From NCBI GenBank assembly GCA_025232375.1, contig CP060419.1, positions 557,001-621,000 of the forward strand: DNA of 64,000 nt, in the 5' to 3' direction. Below, one piece after another: positions 1 through 10,344 of this stretch. The notes under the pieces were generated by a model that had not been told where the DNA came from, ran no database searches, and saw nothing but the letters and a program-made list of their open reading frames with translations. Both the position numbers and the translations under genes were made by a program. How positions within the stretch are numbered: the stretch's first letter is position 1; each line of letters opens with the position of its first letter. The stretch comes from Pseudoxanthomonas sp. NC8. Lineage in GTDB: Bacteria > Pseudomonadota > Gammaproteobacteria > Xanthomonadales > Xanthomonadaceae.

Positions 1-251
1 GGGTGCTCGCGGAATTCGGGATCGACGCCGCGCAGTTCGTGATGGTCGGAAATTCGCTGCGCTCGGACATCGAACCGGTGGTGCGGCTGGGCGGCTGGGG
101 CGTGCACATCCCCTATCCGATCACCTATGGGCGCACGAGGACGAACATGGCCTTGGCCGAAGCGCACCCGCGCGTGCGTTCGGTCGATACCGCCACCCAA
201 CTGCCGCAAGCCGTGCGCGAAATCGTGACGGCCGTGCGAAACGCCGGCTGA
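1..251 (+). CDS. HAD-family hydrolase, C-terminal part
   Basis: The window opens inside this gene; only the last 80 or so residues are present and the true start lies to the left. The visible part contains FVMVGNSLRSDI, the last acidic motif of haloacid-dehalogenase hydrolases, in which the aspartate helps bind the catalytic magnesium, followed by GGWGVHIPY. This tail is typical of small soluble HAD phosphatases of unknown substrate. It ends in TGA at 249-251. The family call rests on the motif; the substrate cannot be told. The valine at position 3 could be read as a GTG start but would leave a protein without the nucleophile aspartate. Confidence 0.7.
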   Translation, partial: VLAEFGIDAAQFVMVGNSLRSDIEPVVRLGGWGVHIPYPITYGRTRTNMALAEAHPRVRSVDTATQLPQAVREIVTAVRNAG

Positions 252-359
252 ATGCGTCTGGTGCTGTCGTGACCGGTAACGGTTACAGCGGCGCCGATTA
301 AATTGCGGTTCACCAGAAAAATCGCAACGTCATTGCAACGACCACCTCGGAGCGCTGCC

Positions 360-818
360 ATGACTGCCATCACTTCGCTTGCCCGCTCCCGCAATGCCGC
401 ATGGATCCGCGGCGCCCTGCTGGCCACCGCCCTTGCCGGTGCTGCCGCCGTGCTTCCGGCGACCCGCGCGGAGGCGTCCGAAGTGATGGTCCGTGTGGAC
501 CTGGGCGTGGCCGACGTGATCTTCCGCAGCGGCAACCCGTACTACTACGAGCACGGCTACTACCGGCCGGTGTACGTGGAGTACGACCACTGGCACCGCC
601 CGCGCTACTACCGTTATGCGCCGCGGCCGGTGGTCTACCACCACGCACCACGGCCGCGCTACTACTACGACGCGCCGCCGGCGCATTACCGGGTCAGCTA
701 CGACGACCACCACCATGATCACGGCCGTGGCCACGATCACCACGACCGCGATGGCCACCACGGCAAGAAGGGGCATGGCCACGACAAGCATCGTGGCGGT
801 CGCGGCTGGAGCGATTGA
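360..818 (+). CDS. exported His/Tyr-rich protein
   Basis: A 152-residue protein starting at ATG 360, chosen over an in-frame ATG at 303 because GGAG lies about 10 bases upstream and the product then begins with a good signal peptide (charged N-end, Ala/Leu core, cleavage likely near ATRAEA). The mature part starts with a short conserved-looking stretch (VRVDLGVADVIFRSG), then becomes a low-complexity Tyr/Arg/Pro/His region and a C-terminal tail dominated by His, Asp, Gly and Lys. Such tails often bind divalent metals, but no catalytic domain is visible. No frame break is present. It stands alone, with 107 bases upstream and 154 downstream. Function unknown; periplasmic or envelope location inferred. 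Confidence 0.75.
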   Translation: MTAITSLARSRNAAWIRGALLATALAGAAAVLPATRAEASEVMVRVDLGVADVIFRSGNPYYYEHGYYRPVYVEYDHWHRPRYYRYAPRPVVYHHAPRPRYYYDAPPAHYRVSYDDHHHDHGRGHDHHDRDGHHGKKGHGHDKHRGGRGWSD

Positions 819-972
819 CGGTTGGCGCGTGCGGCGGCTGCATGGACTGGCCAGCTCTGCCACGGGCACTCGCTCCCCGTGCGTCGAGCCGGCGCGATCC
901 GGGCCGGTAGCTGTCCAGGGTGAAGCCAGGCGCCGGCTGACAGCTTCCGGATGCCTGCGGCAGAATCGTCCC

Positions 973-1533
973 ATGGCCCGCCTGCCGCCCCTGAACCACC
1001 TGCCGCTGCGCATCGCCCGCGGCGCTCGCTCTCGCGGTGCCGGTGGTCCATGCGGCAGGCCAAGGCGGCACCCGCTGCCGCCCCGGCGATCGAGGACGCA
1101 CGCCCTTGGCCATGTCACCGGCGATGGCTGGCTCGACGACCGCTTGGCCGACATCGATGACTATGCCGCGCGCCATCCCGACGCCTTCGCCGCCGAGCTG
1201 GAACGTTACGCCGGCGTGCGGCGCGCCTATGTGCGGGGCCTGCTCGTGCAGCCCGGGTGGAGCGGAGGCGACGCCTGGTTCGCGTGCTTCCTGGCCCGGG
1301 CCACCGACGCGACCTGCCGCAGCGTGGTGCGCGCGCGTACCCGCGCGGGGCTGGACGCGGACTGGCAGGAGGTCGCGGCCGGATCGGGCGCACGCCCCGG
1401 CTCGGACGCCTATGCCGCGCTGCGCCTGGCGCTGGCCGACAGCTACCGGCGCTGGGCACGCCCGCTGCAGCCCGATGCGGCGTTGACCCGCGCGCTGCAG
1501 CAGCGCGGGCAACGCGAGCCGCAGGAACACTGA
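973..1533 (+). CDS. exported hypothetical protein (frame broken)
   Basis: The ORF opens at ATG 973 and closes at TGA 1531-1533. Three frame switches are needed: near 1015, near 1055 and near 1105. Each lies where a CCTGG or CCAGG can be restored (for example GCCCTTGGCC at about 1103 for GCCCTGGCC). The repaired product has about 185 residues. It begins with a hydrophobic signal peptide ending near AVPVVHA and continues with an Ala-rich linker and a soluble domain containing GDGWLDDRLADIDDYA and DSYRRWARPLQPD. I do not recognise a family. No operon partner is evident; the next gene is convergent. Confidence 0.55.
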   Translation: MARLPPLNHLPLRIARGARSRGAGGPCGRPRRHPLPPRRSRTHALGHVTGDGWLDDRLADIDDYAARHPDAFAAELERYAGVRRAYVRGLLVQPGWSGGDAWFACFLARATDATCRSVVRARTRAGLDADWQEVAAGSGARPGSDAYAALRLALADSYRRWARPLQPDAALTRALQQRGQREPQEH

Positions 1534-1556
1534 TCGCCGGCGATCGCGGCGCCGCG

Positions 1557-3245
1557 TCAGCTCATCAGCAGGACGATGACGCTGCCCCATAGGTGGTGAG
1601 GAACACGTGGGCGATGGCGACCGAACCGGAATAGCCGATCACTGCAATCGCGCTGCCGCTCTTTTCCTGCAGCGCGGCCAGCCCGGCGGTGAAGGTCTGC
1701 GCGCCGGAGATGGCGCCCAGCAGCAGGATCGGGTTGATCTTCAGCACCTTGCGGCCGAACCACAGTCCCGCCATCAGCGGCACCATGGTCACCACCACGC
1801 CACCGAACAGCAGGCCCAGGCCCGACTCGCGCACCGCCGGCAGGAAGTGCGGGCCCGCACCGAGCCCGACCATGGCCACGAAACCGGTAAGGCCGAAGGA
1901 CTGCATGAACTTGACCGCGCTGTCCGGCACGCGCCCGAACAGCGGTCGGTGCGCGCGGATGTGGCCGGTCACGATTCCGGCCAGCAGCGCGCCGACGCTG
2001 GTGCCGATGGTCACGGTGACGCTGCCCACCGGTACTGCCACCACCGCGCCGAACAGCGCGCCGGCGAAGATCGCCGTGCCCACCGCCACGAAGTCGGTGG
2101 CGTCGGTCGGCTGCACCAGTTCACCCAGGCGCGAAGCCGCGCGCAGCACCGCCGCTTCCGGTCCGGTGAGCCGGACCACGTCGCCGCGTTCCAGCTGGGT
2201 GCGCGTGCCGACCGGGATTTTAGCCCCGGCGCATGATCCGGCGCAGGAACACCGCGCGGGCCTCGTCCAGCGCGGCGATCTCCTCCAGCGGCTTGCCGGT
2301 CCACTCGCCCTTGCTGACGAAGACCTCGTGCGCGGCGGTGGGGATGTCGAGCAGGGGACGGTCGTCGACCTCGTCGGCGCGTTCGCCGATATAGCCGACC
2401 AGGACCTCGCGGCGCCCGCCGACCGCGAGCACGTCGCCAGCCGCGATCCGCATCTCCGGATCCGGATCCAGCAGCTCGCCGTCGCGGCGGACGCGGTGGA
2501 TGAACAGCCGGATCCCGTCGCCGACGCGTTCGGCCTCGGCCACCGTGCGGCCCACGATCGGGGCGGCCGCGCCGACCCGGTAGGCGCGCGTCTCGAACGG
2601 CTGTAAGGCCGAGGCGATGCCGTTGCGCACCCGCACGATCCCGTACTGGGCCTCGAGCTTCAGCGCCTCGGCGACCAGGTCGACCCTCAGCAGGGCAGGA
2701 CCGATCACGGTGCAGGTGAGGATCACGCCGAGGGCGCCGGCCACGTAGCACACCGCATCGGCCACGCCGATGTGGGCCTCGTACATCTGCAGGGTGGCCG
2801 CGTCCAGCGGCAGGGCGCGGATGGCCTCGGCGGCGGTGCCCATCGCCGGCGATTCGGTCAGCGCACCGGAGAGCATGCCTGCGGTAAGGCCGGGGTTGAG
2901 GTCCAGTGCAGCGGCAATGGGCCAGGCTACCAGCAGGCCGACCACCGGCATGAACACGCCGAGCGCGGCGAAGCGCCAGCCGTCGCCCTTCATCGCCGAG
3001 GCGAAGCGCGGGCCGACCTCGTAGCCGATCGCGAACAGGAACAGCAGGAACACCACCGACTTGGCCGTGGCCGACACCGGCACCTCGAACAGCGCGCCGA
3101 CCAGCATGCCGGCCAGCAGCGAGCCGGTGACCCCGCCGAGCGTGAACCCGTACACCTTGCGCGTGCCTACCCAGTAGCCGATGGCCAGCGACAGGTACAC
3201 GCCCATTTCGGGATAACGGGACAGCAGCGAGCTTATCCACTCCAT
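1557..3245 (-). CDS. AspT-family antiporter (aspartate:alanine exchanger type)
   Basis: About 562 residues after repair. The order is typical of the AspT/YidE-YbjL family: a five- to six-helix block (residues 1-160), a central cytoplasmic region with two TrkA-C-like modules (about 200-370), and a second helix block with GTSVGALLAGIVTGHIRA and AISGAQTFTAG. Two breaks are seen: near 2220 (GGGCTAAAATC where GGGCCTGGAAATC fits) and near 1585 (ACCTATGGGG for ACCTGGGG). Family members exchange a decarboxylation substrate for its product or export organic acids; the substrate here is not known. It is the last gene of a four-gene operon with the porin, a second AspT protein and a decarboxylase; the gap to the porin gene is 31 bases. 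Confidence 0.85.
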
Positions 3246-3276
3246 GGGCGCGCTCCCCTTTCGCGTCGGCTGGGCG

Positions 3277-4681
3277 TCAGAGCGACGGCGGGTCGTAGAA
3301 GACCATGATCCTGAGATCCTTCAGGTCGTCGCTGGCCGGGTCGCTCTGCGAGACCTCGGCGTAGCGCAGCCTGACCATCAGCCCCTTCAGGATGCCTTCG
3401 GGCACCTTCCACTGCACGTTGAAGTCGGTCTCGTTGCGCGCGAACTCGGTCGGCGCGCCGGGATCGGTGCCGTCCACGTACAGCGCGTAGATGCCCAGCC
3501 CCTTGACCGACTTGAAGTCGTAGCCCAAGCGCGCCAGCCACGCCGATTCGCCGTCGCGGTTGAAGTCCTCGACCTGCACGCTGGTGAAGCCCGGGTAGCC
3601 GCTCCACGGGGCCTGCATGTTGGTGTTGCCGTCCGCGTCGGTATAGGCCAGGTGAACAGCGCGCCGCCGTAGGCCAGTTCGGCCTTGGCGCCCCACTGGT
3701 AGGAATCGAAACTCCTGCCCTTGAGCAGGTTGTCGCCGTTGCTGGACTGGTCGGTGAACTGCACGGCGGTGCGAAGTTTCCAATCGTCGGACAGGGCGAA
3801 GGCGTACTTGGCCTCGGTGTAGAAGATGCCGATGATGTCGTCGCTGTAGTAGCCGATCGCACCGACCGACAGGTCGCCCAAGGTGTAGTTGGCACCCAGC
3901 GAGTAGACGCCGCGTTCCACCCCGGCCGGGGCACCGGCATCCTTGGCCATCGACACGAAGTGCTCGGAGGTGCGCTCCTTGATCTTGTCGAAGTAGCCGG
4001 CGCCGACCCGCCATTCGCCCGTTTCCTTGTCGCCGTACAGGCCCTGCAGTACCGCGGCCTGGAAGGTGACCGGGGTCATCCGCACGTCGTTGCGGCTGAT
4101 GTAGGGGGTATCGAAGCCGCGCCGGCCCACGGTCAGGCGGGTGTCCCTGGTTGAGCAGGAACTCGCCATAGACCTCGCCGAGCACCGTATAGCCTTCCTG
4201 CCCGGGCGCCAGCAGGCCGGCGCCGTCCTTGTCCTCCGGCCCATACAGCTTCTGCGAGGTGTAGCCGGTGGCACCGAAGGCGAAGAACTCGCGGAAGTAG
4301 CCGGTCTTCAGTCCCGCCGAGCCACCGAGTGCCCACGATTCCATCTGGCTGCTGTCGTACTTGTCGCGGTCCAGGTAGTAGGTGCGCGCCTGCACGTCGA
4401 ACTTGGTGTCCTCGAACGCCTTGCGCCGGGTCTCCCGGATCCACTCACTGCGTGAGGGGCCGAAACTCTGGTCCATGTGGACCTGGCCCTGTTCGATCGA
4501 GCTTGGCGCCAAGGTCGATCTCGTCGATCGCCTCCAGTTCCTCCGGTACCGGTGTCTGGGCGGTGGTCTGGGCGAGCGCGGTACCCGGCAGGGGCAGGCT
4601 GCCTGCAAGCAGGCAGCCGGCCGTGGTGGCGAGGAGCGCCGGTCCCCGGCGGCGCTGTCTGGGATCCAGGCTGATATCCAT
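3277..4681 (-). CDS. OprD-family outer-membrane porin
   Basis: About 468 residues after repair. ATG 4681 has AGGAG six bases upstream and opens a signal peptide ending near GTALAQ. The mature protein shows the OprD pattern: an N-terminal beta region (FDVQARTYYLDRDKYDSSQM), RLTVGRRGFDTPYISRNDVR followed by MTPVTFQAAVLQGLYG, and a C-terminal LRYAEV and DLKDLRIMVFYD strand pair. Breaks near 4505 (CCTTGG for CCTGG), 4150 (CCAGGGAC for CCAGGAC) and 3655 all sit on CCWGG-like words. OprD porins pass amino acids, peptides or organic acids through the outer membrane. Placement between two AspT antiporters suggests it serves the same substrate. Specificity cannot be read from sequence. Confidence 0.8.
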
Positions 4682-4706
4682 GTCGTTCTCCTCGTCTGGC
4701 AACGCT

Positions 4707-6405
4707 TATTGCGAAAGCACCATCGCGAAGTAGCCGAACACCGTGTAGAGCACGCCGGAAATCGCGTAGCCCACCGGGAAGCCGACCCACGGCACGCTGC
4801 TGTCGATCTCCTTGGACGCCTCGCGGGCCGGACCGGAGTGCGAGCGCGAGCCCGCCACGCCGCCCATCAGCACCGCCGGGTTGATCTTGAAGATGTGGTA
4901 GCCGATGGCCCAGGGTGATGAACGGCGGCACCGTGCTGGCGACGAAGCCGGCCAGGAAGATCTTCACCGCGATCGAGCCGGTCAGCTGCTCGAGCAGGGT
5001 CGCGCCGGCATTGATGCCGACGATGGCGATGAAGGTCACCATACCTAGGTCCTCGAGGATGTTGCGTGCCGCGTTCGGCGTGCTGCCGAAGAAGCGCAGC
5101 CGCGACACCAGCGAGGAGACGAAGATGCCCGACAGCAGCAGGCCGCCGGCATTGCCCGGGCCCACGCTGAAATCGCCGACCGGCACGTTGATCTTGCCGA
5201 TCAGCAGACCCAGCACCATGCCGCCGGACAGGGTCAGCAGGTCGGTGGAGGTGCTCGGCCGGGCGATCTTGCCGAGCAGCGCGGCGGCCTTGTCCACCGC
5301 GCCCTTGAGGCCGGTGACGTAGAGCACGTCGAAGCGCTTGAGCTCGGTGTCGCGGCCGACCGGGAACGGCTCGCCCGACCGCTCCATGCGCGTGACCTGC
5401 AGCTGGCCGGCGAAGTCCTCGGTGGACAGCGTGCTCAGCGGCTGGCCGACCACGCCCTTCTCGGTCACCACGATCTCGGCCTGGTCCAGCGGCACCGACA
5501 ATGCCTTCGGATCGTCGACTTCGGTGCCGAGCAGCCCGGGTTCTCGGTCAGGTCGCCGAGTCGGCCGCCCAGCGCGACCACGTCCCCCACCTGCAACGCC
5601 AGGCCCGGATCGGCGCCGAGGTTTTCCTCGCCGCGGCGCACGTTGACGATGCGGTACTGCGGGTACTTGCCGCGGAACTGGCCGATGCTCTGCCCGGCGG
5701 TGGCGGTGTTCTCCAGGCGGTAGGCACGCAGGCCGCCACCGCGGTAGCCGGTCAGCGCGGCGTCGTCGACGTTCTTGACGCCATGGGCCAGTTCGTATTC
5801 CTTTGCCGCCTTGCGCGCGTCCACACCCCACCAGCGCGGCAGGTACTTGCAGATCAGGATGATGCCGACCGTGCCCCAGATGTAGGTCACGCCGTAGCCC
5901 AGCGCGATCATGCCCGAGACCTGCTCGGCGGTCGTGCCCGGCGGCAGCTTGTAGGCGCCCTGCGTCACCGCCATCTCGGCAGTGCCGATCGCCGCGGACA
6001 TGGTCTGCGAGCCGGCCAGTACGCCGCCGGCGGCACCCGCAGGCAGGCCAAGCCAGCCGGACATCAGCACCACCAGGCCTGAGCCGAGGAACGAGCACAC
6101 CACCGCGAGGATGGTGAAGGTGACGCCGTCCTTCTTCAGCGCATTGAAGAACGCCGGACCCACGCGCAGGCCCACGCCATACATGAACAGGTAGTAGAAG
6201 AGCGACTTGGCGAAGTTGTCGAGCTGCAGCTTGACGCCGTAGGTCGACGCCCACGTGGCGAGCGCGGCACCGACCACGACCGCCGCGGCGACCATGCCAA
6301 GGCCGTAGCCCTTGACCGAGAATTTGCCGACGACCACCGCCATGCCCACTGTGAAGAACAGCAGGATGTAGGGGTTGTCGGTAGGAACTGGAAGAAGGCT
6401 TGCAT
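4707..6405 (-). CDS. second AspT-family antiporter
   Basis: About 566 residues, the same architecture as the copy at 1557-3245 but clearly diverged, so the pair is an old duplication or two independent members. N-terminal helices contain GMVAAAVVVGAALATW and GVGLRVGPAFFNALKKDG; two TrkA-C modules sit in the middle; the second helix block holds GGMVLGLLIGKINVPVGDFS and ends at FAMVLSQ. Breaks: near 6382 (CCTACC for CCTGACC), near 5540 (GGGCTG for GGGCCTG) and near 4912 (ACCCTGGGC for ACCTGGGC). The start follows the decarboxylase stop by 31 bases, so the two are very likely co-transcribed and functionally coupled as decarboxylase plus exchanger. Confidence 0.85.
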
Positions 6406-6436
6406 GGCAGCAGTCTCCGGATGTGGTCTGCGAGGA

Positions 6437-9181
6437 TTACCTGTCTGCGCCGGCGCGACGCCCGGCGAGGAAGGACGGCTTGATCAGCTTGATGCCCCTG
6501 GGCGGCGTTGTAGCCGTGGATCTCCTTCACATCGAGCTTGCGCATGAAGGCGATCGTGTCGGCGGTGATGATCTGGCCCGGAACCATGATCGGGAAGCCG
6601 GGCGGGTAGGGGATCACGAAGTTGGCCGAGACCATCTCCGGCCCGTCGCGCAGGCGTGCATCGACATCCGGGCTGAGCAACTTGACGTACTCGCAGTTTT
6701 CCTCGTCGTAGGCCATGTAGAACGCCGGGCGCATGTGGCCCTCGTTGCTCGGGCCGGACGGGTCGTCGCGGAAGGCATCGTGGAAGCGGCTGAAGTTGGG
6801 CAGGTCGGGGACGTCGGTCATCAGCGACTTCACCCGGTCGGCGAAGGCCTGCTTGCCGGCGGGGCTTTATAGGTAAGGCGCGCCTCGATCTCGCGTGACA
6901 GGTCGGCCAGCGCCTTGATCAGCAGCGCCGCGTCGCTGTGGGTGTTGTTGATGTTGGTCTGGACCAGGATGCTGTTGCGCGAGGTCTTGTTGATCTGGAT
7001 GTCGAAACGCTCGGCGAGCATGCCCTTGAACTGGGTGCCGTCGAAGCCGGCGGCGCCGCAGATCACGGTCAGCCGGGTCGGATCCAGCGCGAACTCGTCT
7101 TCGTCCCACGCCTCTGCGGTCTGCGCCCAGGTGCCGTGCGGCGGGCCATAGTCCTTCAGCCCGGACGGGCGGAACTCGGCCGGGATCATCTCCTCCGGCG
7201 TGGCCACGCGGAAGTACTTGGAGATCAGCGGATGGGTGTTCACCGCCTGGCGGATGCGCAGGGCCAGGTCGGTCATCTTCAGGGTCAGCGCGTAGCCTTC
7301 CAGTTCCATCTGCCGCCGCGCCATAAGGTCCAGCGAGGCGATCAGCTGCAGGTTGGGCGAGGTCGAGGTGTGGGCGAGGAACGCTTATGGAAGGTGCCCT
7401 GCACCTTGTGGAAGTCCTCGTCCCAGATGAGCATCATCGAGCCCTGGCGGAACGCCGACATCGACTTGTGGGTCGAGTTGGTCTGGTAGACGCGGATGCG
7501 CACCTTGTCCGGGTCGGGCAGCCGCTTCGCATCGAGCGAGGCCGGGTCCTTCGGGTCCAGCGCGGGGGCGTCCTTGGCCCAGCCTCGTATTCGGCGCGGT
7601 AGGCCGCGCTGCGGTAGCGCGTGGTCAGCGCGGCGGCGGCGCCCATCGCGGTGCGACGCCGGTGCAGCGGGTTGAAGCGGGCGAAGCCGAACTAAGGCCT
7701 CGTCCCACAGGAACACCAGGTCCGGCTTGATCGCCAGGCATTCCTCCATGACCTTGCGCGGGTTGTACATGTGCCCGTCGAAGGTGCAGTTGGTCATGTC
7801 GATGGCCTTGACCCGGTCCAGCGTGCCGGCGGCCGCGCAGTCCAGCAGCGCCTGCTTGATCGTGCGCAGCGGCACCGCGCCGTACATCGAGTACTGGGTC
7901 AGCGGGAAGGCTTCGACGTAGTAGGGCTGCGCGCCGGCCAGCACGAAGCCGTAGTGGTGCGACTTGTGGCAGTTGCGGTCGACGATGACGATGTCGCCGG
8001 GCTTGCACACCGCCTGGACCACGATCTTGTTCGAGGTCGAGGTGCCGTTGGTGCCTGGGTAGGCGCGCTTGGCGCCGAACGCGCGCGCGATCGCCTCCTG
8101 CGCGCGCTTGATGTTGCCGGTCGGCTCCAGCAGGCTGTCCAGGCCGCCGGTGGTCGCCGAGGACTCCGCGAACAGGATGTTGGTGCCGTAGAACTGGCCC
8201 ATGTCGCGGATCCAGTTCGAGCCGAAGATCGACTTGCCGCGGGCGATCGGCAGCGCGTGGAAGGTGCCGATCGGGCGCAGCGCGTATTTCTTCAGGTTGT
8301 CGAAGTACGGCGTCTCGTAGCGGTCCTTGATCCCGTCCAGGATCGCCAGGTGGATCTCCATCGGCTCTTCGACATGGTGGAACATGCGCCGGATCGGCGC
8401 GGCCTCCTCGCTGCCGGCCAGCTGCTCGGGCGCGCGGTCGGAGAGCAGGTACAGGTCCAGCTCCGGCCGGTAGTCCTTGATCTTGCCCGCCAGCGCGGTC
8501 GCCAGCGCGCCCGGCGTGAGGCCGTCGGGGCGCGCCTCGAAGTGGCGGGCCAGGAAAGCCTTGAGGTCGGGCAGGTCGTGGCGCGAGGCGAAGCCGAAGC
8601 CGTCGATCAGCACCACCGCCTGCAGGTCGAAGTTGACCATCACCGCCAGCAGCGCGTCCTCCAGGCTGCCCACGTGCACCGCCGAGTACTGGAAGGCATC
8701 GTCGCCGCGCTGCATGCGGCGCATCTCTTCCTTCGCCCGCGCCCACTGCGACGGATCGCTCGGGGTGACGACGAGGACTTCGAAGTACGGCTTGTCCGGG
8801 GTGCCGGTGACGTCCGGGGGCAGCGCGTCGAGCACGGCGCGGTCGGCAGCGTCGGCGGTGTCCCAGGCGGCTTCGTCGCGGCGGTAGTCGCCCGACAGCA
8901 GCGCGCCGGACACCTTCTGCACCAGGCGGGCGAAGAGGGCGGCGTCGGACCCGTCCAGTGCATCGCGCAGTGCCGCCAGCAGGCGTTCGCCCGGATACGC
9001 CCAGCAGTACTCGAGCCGGGTCGCGGTGTCGAACAGCTTCGTGCACGCGTCGCGCGCGGTCGCGCGGGACGATTCGGGCGCGCTGGCCCTGAGCGCGGGC
9101 GGCCGCATTGAGCTGGCGCCACTGGTCATTGCGCAGCGAGGCGGCGACCAGCACGTTGGAAAGGGTCGGATCCTGACTCAT
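6437..9181 (-). CDS. Orn/Lys/Arg-type amino acid decarboxylase (PLP, large form)
   Basis: A biodegradative-type fold-I PLP decarboxylase. Visible landmarks are the N-terminal wing region with DAFQYSAVHVGSLEDALL, GTNGTSTSNKIVVQAV, DRNCHKSHHYG, CTFDGHMYNP, FLWDEA, and the PLP-lysine motif NSTHKSMSAFRQGSMML (lysine near 7466, about residue 570). ATG 9181 has AGGAG nine bases upstream. Breaks near 9110, 7695, 7583, 7387, 7324, 6868 and 6495 repair at CCTGG or CCAGG words. The repaired length of about 915 residues is well above the 710-760 usual for E. coli CadA/AdiA. Substrate (arginine, lysine or ornithine) is not decided by what I can see. First gene of the operon with two AspT antiporters and a porin. 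Confidence 0.85.
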
Positions 9182-9498
9182 GACCTTGTACTCCTGGAAG
9201 TGGGGCGATGCGATGCAACGCCGCCCGGAGGGACCGGGGGCGGTCCGGGGGCGGTAGATCCTTGGCAGCACGCTAGAGCCCGAGGGGGGCCTTTGTAGTG
9301 GCCCTTGGGAGTACGGGACGGGCACAAGCGACACGCCTGGCGTCATGCGGGTCCTGTCGCGGGGACAGGCGATGCGGGTGGAACATCCCGCCTGGACGAC
9401 CCCGGCGGGTGGATCGCGAACCATGGCCCCGGAGGCGGAGGGGTGATCCACGCGGTGGGCGGAATGCCACGGCCGATCCCCGCCCGCCGCGTGCGGGT
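9182..9498. other. 317-base intergenic region upstream of the decarboxylase operon
   Basis: No credible gene. It separates the beta-barrel gene (stop at 9499) from the decarboxylase start at 9181 and should hold the decarboxylase promoter and the end of the upstream operon. Two short hairpins are visible: GGACCG with CGGTCC around a G-run near 9230, and CCTGTC with GGACAG near 9355. Neither is followed by a T-run, so a terminator role is only possible. No clear -35/-10 pair is seen. Confidence 0.4.
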
Positions 9499-10321
9499 TC
9501 AGAAGCGGTAGACCACGCCCAGGCGCAGGCCCCTGGTCGACAAACCTGAAGTTGCCGTCGAAGCTGGTGCGGTTGGCGTCGGCCTCGATCCGGCGCACGG
9601 TGTAGTCCAGCGAGGCACCCCAGTTGTCCCACGGGAACCATTCGGCGCCGAAGCGGCCGAAGGTCACATCGGCGTCGATATCGTTGACATCGGCGGCGAA
9701 GTAGCCCACGTCGGCGGACAGACGCCAGTCGCTGCCGCCGGGTACCCAGCGCCAGCTGCCGCCGATCGACGGCGCGGGCAGGTCGAACTCGACGCTGTCG
9801 CTGACCGCGCCGCCGACGTTGTTGCCGTTGGCGTCCACTTCCAGCGACAGGCCCAGGCCGATCCGGTACCAGACCAGGCCTACGCGCGGGCCCATTGTCC
9901 AGGACTGCCGGTCCAGGCCCCATAAGGTGTAGTAGGCCTCGTACGCATCCAGGTCGACTTCGGCCCTTACCGTGCTCGAGACCGGATAGAGGGTGCCGTC
10001 GAACTCGATGTTGCGGTCGATCCGCCGCTCGGCCGAGCCGTCGTCCTGGTAGTAGGCAAGGCCGAACTCGTGCTTCTCCCACGGCCGTAAGGTGGCGCCG
10101 ACAACGGCGATGGTGTTGCTCTGGTTCACGCCCAGGTCGCGTTCCAGGTCGACGCTGGTGCCGTTGTCGGACTGGCCGTCCGCGCGGACCTTGGTGTCGA
10201 ACTCGGTGATGTAGCCGCCGACGCGGAAGCTGAACGTGTCGAGGGTTTCCACCGCGCCGCATTCAAGGGCGGTCGCGGCGAGCAGGGTGGCGGTGATCGT
10301 GGCAATCAGGCGGGGCTTCAT
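9499..10321 (-). CDS. small outer-membrane beta-barrel protein
   Basis: About 273 residues with a signal peptide (MKPRLIATITATLLAATALE) and GGGAG seven bases before ATG 10321. The mature chain alternates polar and aromatic residues in strand-length runs, with repeated turns such as WVPGGSDWRLSADVGYFAAD and WFPWDNWGASLDYTVRRIE, and, once one G is removed at 9526 (CCAGGGGCC for CCAGGGCC), ends at LRLGVVYRF with the C-terminal Phe typical of barrels recognised by the BAM machinery. About eight to ten strands are likely. TTA codons at 9921 and 10088 look like miscalled CTG. It follows the NodT-type gene by 23 bases, so it belongs to the efflux-like operon. Exact family unknown. Confidence 0.65.
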
Positions 10322-10344
10322 GGCGGCTCCCTTGGAGGTCGGGG

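Noticed and set aside
4308-6833. Apparent 840-residue protein spanning decarboxylase tail, AspT antiporter and porin start
   Set aside because: Same reason: frame breaks join pieces of three genes. The true junctions (stop, 25-31 base gap, ribosome binding site, start) are visible.
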